Below are positions 1 through 6,052 of a stretch of DNA of 18,853 bases, piece by piece. How positions within the stretch are numbered: position 1 is the stretch's first letter; each line of letters opens with the position of its first letter. A program made the translations under genes and the position numbers. The notes under the pieces were generated by a model. That model had not been told where the DNA came from and made no database searches. It saw only the letters and a program-made list of their open reading frames with translations. This DNA is from CAZRHH01 sp964599885 (GTDB lineage Bacteria > Chloroflexota > Dehalococcoidia > DSTF01 > JACRBR01): assembly GCA_964599885.1 (NCBI GenBank), contig CAZRHH010000063.1, forward strand, positions 1-18,853, in the 5' to 3' direction.

Positions 1-1
1 A

Positions 2-325
2 GCGCCCACGAAGACCGCGCCCGCAGCAACACCGACCGCCAGCGCCGGCACCAACGACGTGACGGCGCCAACGGTCCGGACATCGGTCACGCGCATCTAC
101 GGCGACAGAGTTCTTCGTATCGCGAGGAGTGGTACTGATAACACCGGCGTCGTTCGGACAGAGCTGTTCATCGATGGCGCTCGCGTCGCCAACGCCCCGG
201 GAGCGTCGAACAGCTACATCTGGTTCCGCGGCAATGCCCTGCCGCGGGCGTACGTGATCGTTGCCCGCGCCTACGACGCCGCCGGCAATGTCGGCGAGCT
301 GTCCCGGACGGTAACGTTTCGATAG
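2..325 (+). CDS. Ig-like domain surface protein, C-terminal part (5' truncated by window)
   Basis: The reading frame is open from the left edge and stops at TAG 323-325, so only the last ~107 residues are visible. The first ~20 residues are a Pro/Thr/Ala-rich linker, typical of spacers between domains of secreted proteins. The remaining ~88 residues read as one bacterial Ig-like beta-sandwich: a Thr/Val-rich first strand, the pattern DNTGVVRTELFIDG, and the closing strands with AYDAAGNVGELS. This pattern (Asp-Asn-x-Gly-Val, x-Asp-Gly, Asp-x-Ala-Gly-Asn) is common in cell-surface or secreted proteins, where such modules bind ligands or act as stalks. What the missing N-terminus does (peptidase, lyase, adhesin) cannot be told. 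A GTG at 59 could be mistaken for a start but lies inside the linker-domain frame. It is convergent with the relic at 350-675. Confidence 0.7.
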   Translation, partial: APTKTAPAATPTASAGTNDVTAPTVRTSVTRIYGDRVLRIARSGTDNTGVVRTELFIDGARVANAPGASNSYIWFRGNALPRAYVIVARAYDAAGNVGELSRTVTFR

Positions 326-338
326 CGACCGCTTGGAG

Positions 339-359
339 GGCGCGCCGGGTTAGCGCGCC
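339..359. terminator. GC-rich hairpin between convergent genes, possible terminator
   Basis: GGCGCGC (339-345) pairs with GCGCGCC (353-359) around a 7-nt loop. It lies 14 bp after the stop of the Ig-like gene and is followed on the + strand by ATTTCCC, so the U-tract is poor. The stop codon of the sigma-factor relic (350-352, - strand) sits in the loop. It could end transcription of the Ig-like gene. The structure is seen; the function is inferred. Confidence 0.35.
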
Positions 360-481
360 ATTTCCCTGATGTTCAGCGACCGGCTCATGCGGTCGAGGGC
401 AAGGCGCAGCCGGCTCTTCACCGTGCCGGGCGGCACGCTCATCGTCCGGGCGATCTCGAGGTGCGTGTATCCCTCGAAATA
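350..481 (-). pseudogene. ECF sigma factor, C-terminal remnant (region 4 only)
   Basis: Read on the - strand, the last ~43 codons before TAA 350-352 encode YFEGYTHLEIARTM, then PPGTVKSRLRLALDRM, then a short tail. This is the sigma-70 region 4 helix-turn-helix of extracytoplasmic-function sigma factors (usual form: AYFEG-T/S-x-x-EIA ... P-x-GTVKSRL). The region 2 core-binding part that should precede it is absent. The frame instead runs directly into oxidoreductase sequence (482-675) with no start codon or linker between. Region 4 alone cannot work as a sigma factor, so this is called a remnant. A misassembled metagenomic contig could give the same picture. Confidence 0.75.
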
Positions 482-675
482 GGCGATGAAACCCGTCTCA
501 AGACCGAGCATCCGGCCGCCAGCCTCCACGTTCACGGTATGCGCGTGGCCACCCGCGTAGTCTTCGCACTCAAACAACTCCACGTCATGCGCGCGGTTCA
601 GCAGATATGCTGCCGTCAGCCGGAAACACCCGCGCCGACGATCGCAATCTTCACCGCCGACGCATCGGGAGACAT
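482..675 (-). pseudogene. FAD-dependent amine-oxidase-type gene, N-terminal remnant with frameshift
   Basis: From ATG at 675 (- strand) the frame gives MSPDASAVKIAIVGAGVSG, the dinucleotide-binding beta-alpha-beta start (G-x-G-x-x-G) of FAD/NAD-binding oxidoreductases, and then meets TGA at 616-618. One frame over, the protein continues as LTAAYLLNRAHDVELFE, then AGGHAHTVNVE, then ETGFIA. This is the N-terminus of the NAD(P)-binding amine-oxidase-type flavoproteins found beside cyclopropane-fatty-acid synthase genes. A single missing base near 618 (GGC-TGA where GGC-CTG is expected) explains the shift. After TGFIA the sequence switches without a break into the sigma-factor tail at about 476-484. 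Family members are about 400 residues, so over 80% is missing. It is non-functional unless the base change is a sequencing error, and even then it is truncated. Confidence 0.72.
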
Positions 676-680
676 CGAAT

Positions 681-1460
681 ATGGAGTTGAAGGACCGCAA
701 CGTCTGGCTGATCGGCGCAAGCAGCGGGATCGGCGAGGCGCTCGTGCCCCAACTCGTCGCGCAGGACGCGCGACTTGCAATCAGCGCCCGCAACGAAACC
801 GCGCTCCAGCAGATCAGCGCGCGCTGCGGACGTCCGGACGCGCCCGTACTCGTCAAACCGCTCGACGTCACCGACCGCAGCGCCATCGAAGCCGCGGCGC
901 GCGACCTGTGTGACGCGTGGGGCCGCATCGATGTGCTGCTCTACAACGCCGGAACGTCGACAAAGACCGATATCGCCACATTCGACGTCGACGCAATAGA
1001 GCGCCAGATCGCCGTCAACTACACGGGGCTCATACGCGCGATTGGCGCCGTATTGCCGGGCATGCTGCGGCAGCGAAGCGGCGAGATCGTTGGCGTCGGT
1101 AGCCTCAGCGCGTACGGCGCCCTCCCGCACGCGGCCGCGTACGGTTCAACCAAGGCGGCGCTGAACTATTTCCTGCAGTCGTTGCGGATGGACGCACGCC
1201 GTTATGGCATCGGCGTCACCGCCGTGAACCCCGGCTTCGTCTGGACGGCCATGACCGAGACCAGCCGCTTTCCCAAACGCTTCATGCTCAGTGCCGACGA
1301 AGCTGCACGCCGCATCGTCGCAGGCATGCGCGCCGGCCACGCCGAGATCCACTTTCCACGGCGCATGTCGCTCCCGCTCAAACTGTTCACCGCACTCCCG
1401 CGCCCCATCTACGAACCCCTCGCCCGCCACCTCCGCCGCGACTCCGTCCGTCCACAATAG
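681..1460 (+). CDS. Short-chain dehydrogenase/reductase (classical SDR, NADP-type)
   Basis: This 259-residue protein of usual SDR length predicts a cytosolic NAD(P)-dependent oxidoreductase. The cofactor loop GASSGIG is at residues 12-18, NAG at 89-91, the structural Asn at 113, Ser 141 or 143, and the catalytic Tyr154-GST-Lys158. Arg37 at the end of the second beta strand (SAR) favours NADP(H). ATG 681 is chosen because the cofactor motif follows 12 residues later and GGGAGA (668-673) sits about 7 nt upstream. Only 5 bp separate this start from the divergent ATG of the flavoprotein relic. In sigma-factor/flavoprotein/CFA-synthase lipid clusters of other bacteria an SDR is often a member, so this may be a survivor of such a cluster. 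The substrate is unknown. Confidence 0.88.
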   Translation: MELKDRNVWLIGASSGIGEALVPQLVAQDARLAISARNETALQQISARCGRPDAPVLVKPLDVTDRSAIEAAARDLCDAWGRIDVLLYNAGTSTKTDIATFDVDAIERQIAVNYTGLIRAIGAVLPGMLRQRSGEIVGVGSLSAYGALPHAAAYGSTKAALNYFLQSLRMDARRYGIGVTAVNPGFVWTAMTETSRFPKRFMLSADEAARRIVAGMRAGHAEIHFPRRMSLPLKLFTALPRPIYEPLARHLRRDSVRPQ

Positions 1461-1489
1461 CCGCGGCGAAACACCTTCGCCGGTGCCCG

Positions 1490-1565
1490 ATTCCGGACTT
1501 CCGACCTCCGACCTCCCACCCCTCCGCGCCTCTGTGCCTCTGTGCCTCTGTGCCTCTGTGGTGAA
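1490..1565 (+). repeat. Intergenic simple-repeat block with four GCCTCTGT copies
   Basis: The block starts with short degenerate repeats of the type GACTTCCGACCTCCGACC (about 1496-1515). It then has four exact tandem copies of GCCTCTGT (1528-1559) and ends in GGTGAAACC. The other strand reads like the GGCACAGAGGCACAGAG intergenic repeat seen in many unrelated bacterial genomes, which yields spurious peptides of the HRGTEAQRHRGTE kind. Related blocks occur in this window at 11717-11795 and 13670-13695, all in the same + orientation. With the riboswitch it fills the 322-bp gap between the dehydrogenase and the permease. Confidence 0.7.
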
Positions 1566-1641
1566 ACCTATCCCGCTTCCCGCATCCCGCGTCTTGCGCG
1601 CGACAGCGCGCGTCGGTACCGTGTCCGCACAATCGCATAGC

Positions 1642-1726
1642 AGTGACGGGAGTCCGCGACATCGCGGGCTGAGAGGGCCAACCGGCCGACCGTTTGAACC
1701 TGTCCGGGTCATGCCGGCGAAGGGAC
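1642..1726 (+). promoter_or_regulatory. TPP (THI-box) riboswitch
   Basis: The conserved blocks of the thiamin pyrophosphate aptamer appear in order: GGGAGTCCGCG (1648-1658), the pyrimidine-sensing GCTGAGAGG (1668-1676), a variable P3 segment (1677-1690), then TTTGAACCTG (1693-1702), GGGTCATGCC (1706-1715) and GCGAAGGGA (1717-1725) for pyrophosphate binding. Outer GTGAC (1643-1647) and GACAC (1724-1728) can close helix P1 with one mismatch. It lies 57 bp upstream of a CytX-like permease, a common TPP regulon member, so thiamin pyrophosphate should repress the transporter. The ends are approximate. Confidence 0.93.
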
Positions 1727-1742
1727 ACCGCACCTCGTGTTC

Positions 1743-1765
1743 ACGCCGCCATGCCCTGGCGGCGT
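1743..1765 (+). promoter_or_regulatory. Hairpin in the riboswitch expression platform
   Basis: ACGCCGCCA (1743-1751) and TGGCGGCGT (1757-1765) form a perfect 9-bp stem with loop TGCCC. It lies between the TPP aptamer and the permease ribosome-binding site GAGGA (1774-1778). No U-run follows (TGTGG), so it is not a classic intrinsic terminator. It may work by alternative pairing that hides the ribosome-binding site, or with Rho. The structure is seen; the role is inferred. Confidence 0.5.
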
Positions 1766-1782
1766 TGTGGATCGAGGACGCG

Positions 1783-3180
1783 ATGGCCACCGAAGCATTC
1801 GGGCCGCACGAAGAGATCACCCCCATCCCGGCCGCCCGCCGCACGCTCGGCGCCATCGACCTCGGCGTGCTCTGGGGCGACCTCGGCGTCGGTTTGCTCG
1901 TGCTCGTCGCCGGCGGACTCCTCGTGCCGGCGCTCGGCCTGCGCGAAGCGCTCTTCGCCATCGTGCTCGGCAGCGTCATCGGCTCGGCGCTGCTCGCCAT
2001 CACCGGGCGCATCGGCAGCGACACCGGCGTGCCGACGATGGTGGCGCTGCGCCCCGCGCTCGGCATCCGCGGTTCCTACGTCGCATCGACGATGAACATC
2101 GCCCAACTGATCGGCTGGGCCGGCCTCGAAATCATCATCATGTCGCAGGCCGCCCGCGCCATCAGCGGCGAGTACTTCGGCTTCGATGGCTATTACCTCT
2201 GGCTCGCCATCTTCGCCGTACTCGCGACCGCCTTCGCCGTCAGCGGCCCGATCCTCGTCGTCCGCCAGTTCCTGCAGCGTTTCGGGCTCTGGATCGTCAT
2301 CGCCGCGACGATCTGGCTCACCTACCGCCTCTTCGCCACGTACGACATCCATACGCTGTTCGACGACAGCGGCGCCGGCGGCTTCCCGACGTTCTGGCAG
2401 GGCGTCGACCTCGCCGTGTCGCTGCCCGTCTCGTGGCTCCCGCTCGCCGCCGACTACAGCCGCTTCGCCCGCCGCGGCGCCGCCGGCTCCTGGGCGACCT
2501 TCATCAGCTATAGCCTCGCGAACACCTGGTTCTTCGCGCTCGGCGCCGGCTACGCGCTCGTCCTCACCTACGACGCCGCCAACCCCAACAACCTCGTCGG
2601 CGGTCTCGTCGATTCGCTGCTGCCCTTGACCCTCGGCTGGCTGTTCCTCGTCGTCATTCTCAGCGATGAAACCGACAACGCATTCGCCAACATCTACTCG
2701 AGCGCCGTCTCGCTGCAAAACCTCGTGCCGATCGGGCAGCGCGCACTTGCCGTGCTGGTCGGCATCGCCGCCTTCACGCTCGCCGTCAGCGTCGACCTCC
2801 TCGGCTACGAAACGTTCTTGTTGCTGATCGGCGGCGTCTTCGTCTCGCTCTTCGGCGTGCTCGTCGCCGACTACTTCATCGTCCATCGCGGCTCGTACGT
2901 CCTCGACGATCTGTATGCGCCGAACGGCCGCTACTGGTACAGCGGCGGCCTCAACGTCGCCGGCCTCCTCGCCTGGTCCGGCGGCTTCGGCGTCTACGTT
3001 GCCTGCGGCCAGCCCCCCTGGCTCGTCGAGCGCTTCACCTGGATCGCCGACGTTCCGTCCGACCTCACCACCATCGGCGGCACGATCCCGTCGTTCGCCG
3101 TCAGCCTTGTGCTCTATCTGGTGCTGCAACGTCTGACCTCCGGTTGGCCGAAGTCAGTCGCAGAGGCAGCGGTGCGCTAA
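1783..3180 (+). CDS. cytX: NCS1-family permease, CytX-like (hydroxymethylpyrimidine/cytosine transporter)
   Basis: This inner-membrane protein of 465 residues has about twelve hydrophobic segments. It matches the nucleobase:cation symporter-1 family: an N-terminal segment with GDLGVGLLVLVAGG, a GSVIGSALLAITGRIG helix, the GVPTMVALRPALGIRGS loop, and the NIAQLIGWAGLE helix, which corresponds to the substrate-facing N-x-x-Q-x-x-GW region of CytX. The start ATG 1783 is preceded by GAGGA at 1774-1778. The frame is open much further upstream (to 1291), but that part overlaps the SDR gene, the repeats and the riboswitch. The TPP riboswitch immediately upstream points to the thiamin precursor hydroxymethylpyrimidine as the likely substrate. 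Cytosine or another pyrimidine remains possible. Confidence 0.87.
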   Translation: MATEAFGPHEEITPIPAARRTLGAIDLGVLWGDLGVGLLVLVAGGLLVPALGLREALFAIVLGSVIGSALLAITGRIGSDTGVPTMVALRPALGIRGSYVASTMNIAQLIGWAGLEIIIMSQAARAISGEYFGFDGYYLWLAIFAVLATAFAVSGPILVVRQFLQRFGLWIVIAATIWLTYRLFATYDIHTLFDDSGAGGFPTFWQGVDLAVSLPVSWLPLAADYSRFARRGAAGSWATFISYSLANTWFFALGAGYALVLTYDAANPNNLVGGLVDSLLPLTLGWLFLVVILSDETDNAFANIYSSAVSLQNLVPIGQRALAVLVGIAAFTLAVSVDLLGYETFLLLIGGVFVSLFGVLVADYFIVHRGSYVLDDLYAPNGRYWYSGGLNVAGLLAWSGGFGVYVACGQPPWLVERFTWIADVPSDLTTIGGTIPSFAVSLVLYLVLQRLTSGWPKSVAEAAVR

Positions 3181-3185
3181 ATCTT

Positions 3186-3210
3186 CCGTAGCGGAGGAGC
3201 TTTAGCTCCG
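3186..3210. repeat. Intergenic palindromic element, GTAGCG-type
   Basis: CCGTAGCG (3186-3193) is followed by the hairpin GGAGC-TTTA-GCTCC (3196-3209). The same leading octamer CCGTAGCG begins the element at 9014, and both have a CTTT-centred palindrome, so they look like members of one family. It begins six bases after the permease stop and could also affect that gene's 3' end, but no U-tract follows. Confidence 0.5.
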
Positions 3211-3313
3211 TTCGGCCGTCCTGGACGACGTTCGACACCGCGACGAATCCGCCTTCGTGCGCGATCTAGTCGCGTTGATCCTTGACAGCCATTAGCCATC
3301 AGTTCTGCGAACC

Positions 3314-3322
3314 TGCTAATAT
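3314..3322 (+). promoter_or_regulatory. Probable extended -10 promoter of rmuC
   Basis: TGCTAATAT combines the extended -10 dinucleotide TG-N with TAATAT, one mismatch from TATAAT, in an otherwise GC-rich region. Transcription would start near 3329, giving a ~45-nt leader with GGAGG at 3361-3365. A TTGACA at 3282-3287 is 29 nt away, too far to be its -35. The inverted repeat GTTC-TGC-GAAC (3302-3312) lies just upstream. Confidence 0.45.
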
Positions 3323-3374
3323 CCCTTAGCCGTTCTTTCGCCCCGCGGCGAAGGCAGCACGGAGGCTGGGCACT

Positions 3375-4940
3375 ATGTTCGCACTCGGATTCTTCATCGG
3401 CGCCCTCGCCGCCGGAGCCATCGGCGTCGCCTTCACATGGGCCGTCGTCCGCGCGCGCACCGCCACCGAGATCGAACGCATCCGCCGCAACAGCACCGCC
3501 GAAGAACACATGGCGCAGATCCTCTGCGCCGAAGCCCGCGCCAGCCACGCCGTCACCGAAGCCCGTCTCGATGAGTCCGCCCAGCGCGTCACCCAGCTTG
3601 CCGCCGAGGCCCACGAACAAACCCGCGCCCTCGACGCCGCACACGCCGCAGCGGCCGAACACGCTGCCGCCCTCGCCCGCGCCGAAACGCAGCTCGCGCA
3701 GGAGCGTCGCGCGTTCGACGAGCGTCTCGCGACCGAGCGCCGCGCCTCCGACGAAAAGCTCGCGCTCGCCCAGGGCGTCGTCCGCGACGCCGAGAAGGCG
3801 CTCCGCGAAGCGTTCGCCTCACTGTCGTCCGACGCACTCCGCCGCAACAACCAGTCATTCATCGATCTCGCGAAGGAGACGCTCGGCGGCTACCAGCAGC
3901 AGGCGACCGGCGAGCTCGAAAAGCGCCAGCAGGCGATCGACGAGATGGTGAAGCCGATCCGCGAGACGCTCGACAAATTCGACACGAAGATCAGCGACGT
4001 CGAGAAGGCGCGCATCGAATCATACGCATCGCTCGGCGAGCAGGTGAGGTCGCTGTCCGAAACACAACAGCATCTGCATTCCGAAACGTCAAATCTGGTC
4101 AAGGCGCTCCGCGCGCCGAACGTCCGCGGCCGCTGGGGCGAAATCCAGCTCAAGCGCGTCGTCGAGCTCGCCGGCATGATCGAGCACTGCGACTTCAGCG
4201 AGCAGCAGACGACGACCGGCGACGACGGCCGCATCCGCCCCGACCTGATCGTGCGACTGCCCGGCAACCGCACCGTCGTCGTCGACGCCAAAACGCCGCT
4301 CGATGCCTACATGTCCGCGCACGAAGCGACCGACGACGTCGCGCGCGTCGACCACCTGCGGCGTCACGCCCGCCAGGTCCGCGATCACATCGGCAAGCTC
4401 AGCAGCAAGCAGTACTGGAGCCAGTTCGAGCAGTCACCAGACTTCGTGCTGATGTTCCTGCCCGGCGAAACGTTCTTCAGCGCCGCGCTGGAGCACGATC
4501 CGTCGCTCATCGAGTACGGCCTCGAGCGCCGCGTCATCCTCACCAGCCCGACGACGCTGATCACGCATCTGCGCTCGGCTGCCTACGGCTGGCGACAGGA
4601 ACAGATCGAACAGAGCGCGCAGGCGATCAGCGCGCTCGGCCGCTCGCTGTACGAGCGCCTGCAAATCATGGCCGGCCACTTCGACGACATGCGCCGTCAT
4701 CTCGACCGCACCGTTGACGCCTACAACCGCACCGCTGCCTCGCTCGAAACGCGCGTCATGGTCTCCGCCCGCCGCTTCGGCGAGCTAGGCGTCACAATGC
4801 AAGCTGATATACCAGAGGTAGCGCTGATCGATCGCACCGCCCGCGCGATGCAGTCGCTGCCGCTGCTCGACGTGCCCGACGGCGACGCCGCGCAAAACAT
4901 CGATGCGCCGCCAGAGTTCCTGACCGCCGAGGTGAGTTAA
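3375..4940 (+). CDS. rmuC: DNA recombination protein RmuC
   Basis: The protein has 521 residues. An N-terminal membrane anchor (about residues 2-22) is followed by a long Ala/Glu/Arg-rich coiled coil (about 25-150). The RmuC domain covers roughly residues 180-480, with recognisable blocks such as RGRWGEIQLKRVVELAGM, VVDAKTPLDAYM, LMFLPGETFFSAAL and SPTTLITHLRSAAYGWRQE. RmuC proteins limit inversions at short inverted repeats and the domain is related to restriction-endonuclease folds. The family's catalytic role is not well proven. ATG 3375 is supported by GGAGG nine bases upstream and by the immediate membrane segment. The length is normal. Its TAA overlaps the clpP stop on the other strand in a shared TTAA (4937-4940). 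It is probably transcribed alone. Confidence 0.93.
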   Translation: MFALGFFIGALAAGAIGVAFTWAVVRARTATEIERIRRNSTAEEHMAQILCAEARASHAVTEARLDESAQRVTQLAAEAHEQTRALDAAHAAAAEHAAALARAETQLAQERRAFDERLATERRASDEKLALAQGVVRDAEKALREAFASLSSDALRRNNQSFIDLAKETLGGYQQQATGELEKRQQAIDEMVKPIRETLDKFDTKISDVEKARIESYASLGEQVRSLSETQQHLHSETSNLVKALRAPNVRGRWGEIQLKRVVELAGMIEHCDFSEQQTTTGDDGRIRPDLIVRLPGNRTVVVDAKTPLDAYMSAHEATDDVARVDHLRRHARQVRDHIGKLSSKQYWSQFEQSPDFVLMFLPGETFFSAALEHDPSLIEYGLERRVILTSPTTLITHLRSAAYGWRQEQIEQSAQAISALGRSLYERLQIMAGHFDDMRRHLDRTVDAYNRTAASLETRVMVSARRFGELGVTMQADIPEVALIDRTARAMQSLPLLDVPDGDAAQNIDAPPEFLTAEVS

Positions 4941-5560
4941 CGCGCCAGCCCCGCCGGCATCCGCGCGTCGACCCGCTTCGGCGTGAGGATCTCGTCGATG
5001 AGGCCGTACGCCTTCGCCGCCTCGGGATCCATGTAGAAGTCACGGTCGAAGTCCGTGCGGATCTTCTCCTCTTCCTGACCGGTGTGCTTCGACAGGATCG
5101 ACCGCAGCAGATCGTTCAGCCGCAGGATCTCGCGCGCCTGGATCTCGATGTCCGACGCCTGCCCGCTGATGCCGCCGCCGCCAAGCAGCGCCTGATGCAT
5201 GTGGATCGTCGCGTTCGGCATGCAGTACCGCTTGCCGTGGGCGCCCGCGGTCAGCAGCACCGTGCCCATGCTCGCCGTCATCCCGACGCCGTACGTCGCA
5301 ATGTCCGGGCGCACGAGTTGCATCGTGTCGTAGATCGCAAGGCCGGCGTTGATGCCGCCGCCCGGGCTGTGGATGTAGAGATTGATGTCCTTCTCCGGAT
5401 CCTCGCGCTCCAGGTACAGCAGCTGCGCCGTCACCAGATTCGCCACCTGGTCGTCGATGCCCGCGCCGAGAAAGATGATCCGCTCACGCAACAGCAGCGA
5501 GTAGATGTCGAACGCGCGTTCACCCCGCGCGCTGGTTTCGATGACCGATGGAATCAGCAT
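4937..5560 (-). CDS. clpP: ATP-dependent Clp protease proteolytic subunit ClpP
   Basis: The 207-residue protein is full length for ClpP. The serine protease triad is complete: Ser97 in ASMG, His122 in MHQ, and Asp172 in DFDRDF. The HSPGGG oxyanion/handle motif is at residues 64-69. It forms the tetradecameric chamber that degrades proteins unfolded by ClpX or ClpC, neither of which is in the window. ATG 5560 has GGGAGA about 9 bases upstream, and the mature-like N-terminus (MLIPSVIETSARGERAFDIYS) matches family starts. The start lies inside the 3' end of the upstream LuxR-type gene (7-bp overlap), which suggests coupled translation. There is no tig or clpX next to it, unlike the common tig-clpP-clpX arrangement. 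Multiple ClpP copies are common in high-GC phyla. Confidence 0.96.
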   Translation of the reverse strand: MLIPSVIETSARGERAFDIYSLLLRERIIFLGAGIDDQVANLVTAQLLYLEREDPEKDINLYIHSPGGGINAGLAIYDTMQLVRPDIATYGVGMTASMGTVLLTAGAHGKRYCMPNATIHMHQALLGGGGISGQASDIEIQAREILRLNDLLRSILSKHTGQEEEKIRTDFDRDFYMDPEAAKAYGLIDEILTPKRVDARMPAGLAR

Positions 5561-5904
5561 GCCGTTCTCCCTCTCAGCTCAATCTTGCCTCGATATGTTC
5601 GGCAGGCACTCCGTCCCCGGCCATGCGCGCCCACCCGCACCCCGCGCCGCAGACGCCCGGCGTTCGACGCCAGCGAAGCCGTCGGCGCCGCGTGCCGCTC
5701 GGCCGCCCACCGCGCCGCCTCGTTCCGGCTGCTGACACCCAGCTTGCCCAGGATCTCCGAAACGTGGAACTTCACGCCGTCGAGGCTGATCCCCAGCCGG
5801 AGCGCGATCTGCTCGTTCGACAGCCCCTCGCGTAGCAGGCTCAACACCTGCCACTGCCGCGGCGTCAGCACGTCAGGATGCGGCGGCCGTCCTCGTCGTC
5901 TCAT
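5554..5904 (-). CDS. Small LuxR-type (GerE) helix-turn-helix regulator
   Basis: This 116-residue protein holds a LuxR C-terminal DNA-binding domain at about residues 13-66: LTPRQWQVLSLLREGLSNEQIA, then ISLDGVKFHVSEILGKLGV, then NEAARWA. It lacks any receiver, autoinducer-binding or ATPase domain, so how it senses a signal is unknown. The usual Glu of the LTxRE motif is Gln17. The ~50-residue tail is rich in Arg, Gly and Ala. That tail may be weakly conserved because its 3' end overlaps the clpP ribosome-binding site and start. ATG 5904 is the only in-frame start near the domain; no Shine-Dalgarno is seen, and TAGACT lies 6 nt upstream, which suggests a leaderless message. It may regulate itself and clpP, which is inference from the overlap. 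Confidence 0.78.
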   Translation of the reverse strand: MRRRGRPPHPDVLTPRQWQVLSLLREGLSNEQIALRLGISLDGVKFHVSEILGKLGVSSRNEAARWAAERHAAPTASLASNAGRLRRGVRVGAHGRGRSACRTYRGKIELRGRTAC

Positions 5905-5910
5905 ACATCG

Positions 5911-5916
5911 AGTCTA
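5911..5916 (-). promoter_or_regulatory. Possible -10 element for a leaderless luxR-clpP transcript
   Basis: On the - strand TAGACT ends 6 nt before the regulator's ATG. It fits the TAnnnT -10 pattern whose start site would fall at or next to the start codon. No clear -35 was found, so the call rests on position and a loose consensus. Confidence 0.3.
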
Positions 5917-6052
5917 CGGCACGAACAGCCCGAATTACACTACCCGCACCGTTATGTCGCGTGAACTCCCGCCAAGCACTGCTAACCGATCGGCGTTGAA
6001 CTCCGCACCCCAAGTAGCCGTGATATCGTGCAGCGAGTTCGGAGGCGTTCGC

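Noticed and set aside
350..928. A continuous 192-codon - strand frame covering the sigma tail, the oxidoreductase piece and beyond
   Set aside because: Its first part lies antisense to the SDR gene and has no domain sequence; only the two relic segments are recognisable, in a join that no known family shows.
1528..1559. The tandem GCCTCTGT units as a CRISPR array
   Set aside because: The units are 8 bp with no spacers and no cas genes are present.
1291..1782. N-terminal extension of the permease frame upstream of ATG 1783
   Set aside because: It runs through the SDR gene in another frame, the GCCTCTGT repeats and the riboswitch aptamer. ATG 1783 has its own ribosome-binding site.
1741..3129. 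Long - strand open frame opposite the permease
   Set aside because: Its Asp/Glu/Ala-rich translation is the typical shadow of a high-GC gene; it has no domain and no start signal.
3282..3287. TTGACA as the -35 box of rmuC
   Set aside because: It is 29 nt from the TAATAT box, and nothing like a -10 lies at 16-18 nt; the extended -10 alone is more likely.
5084..6052. Upstream extension of the cupredoxin frame
   Set aside because: It covers clpP and luxR on the other strand; the signal peptide and GGAGG site fix the start at 6053.
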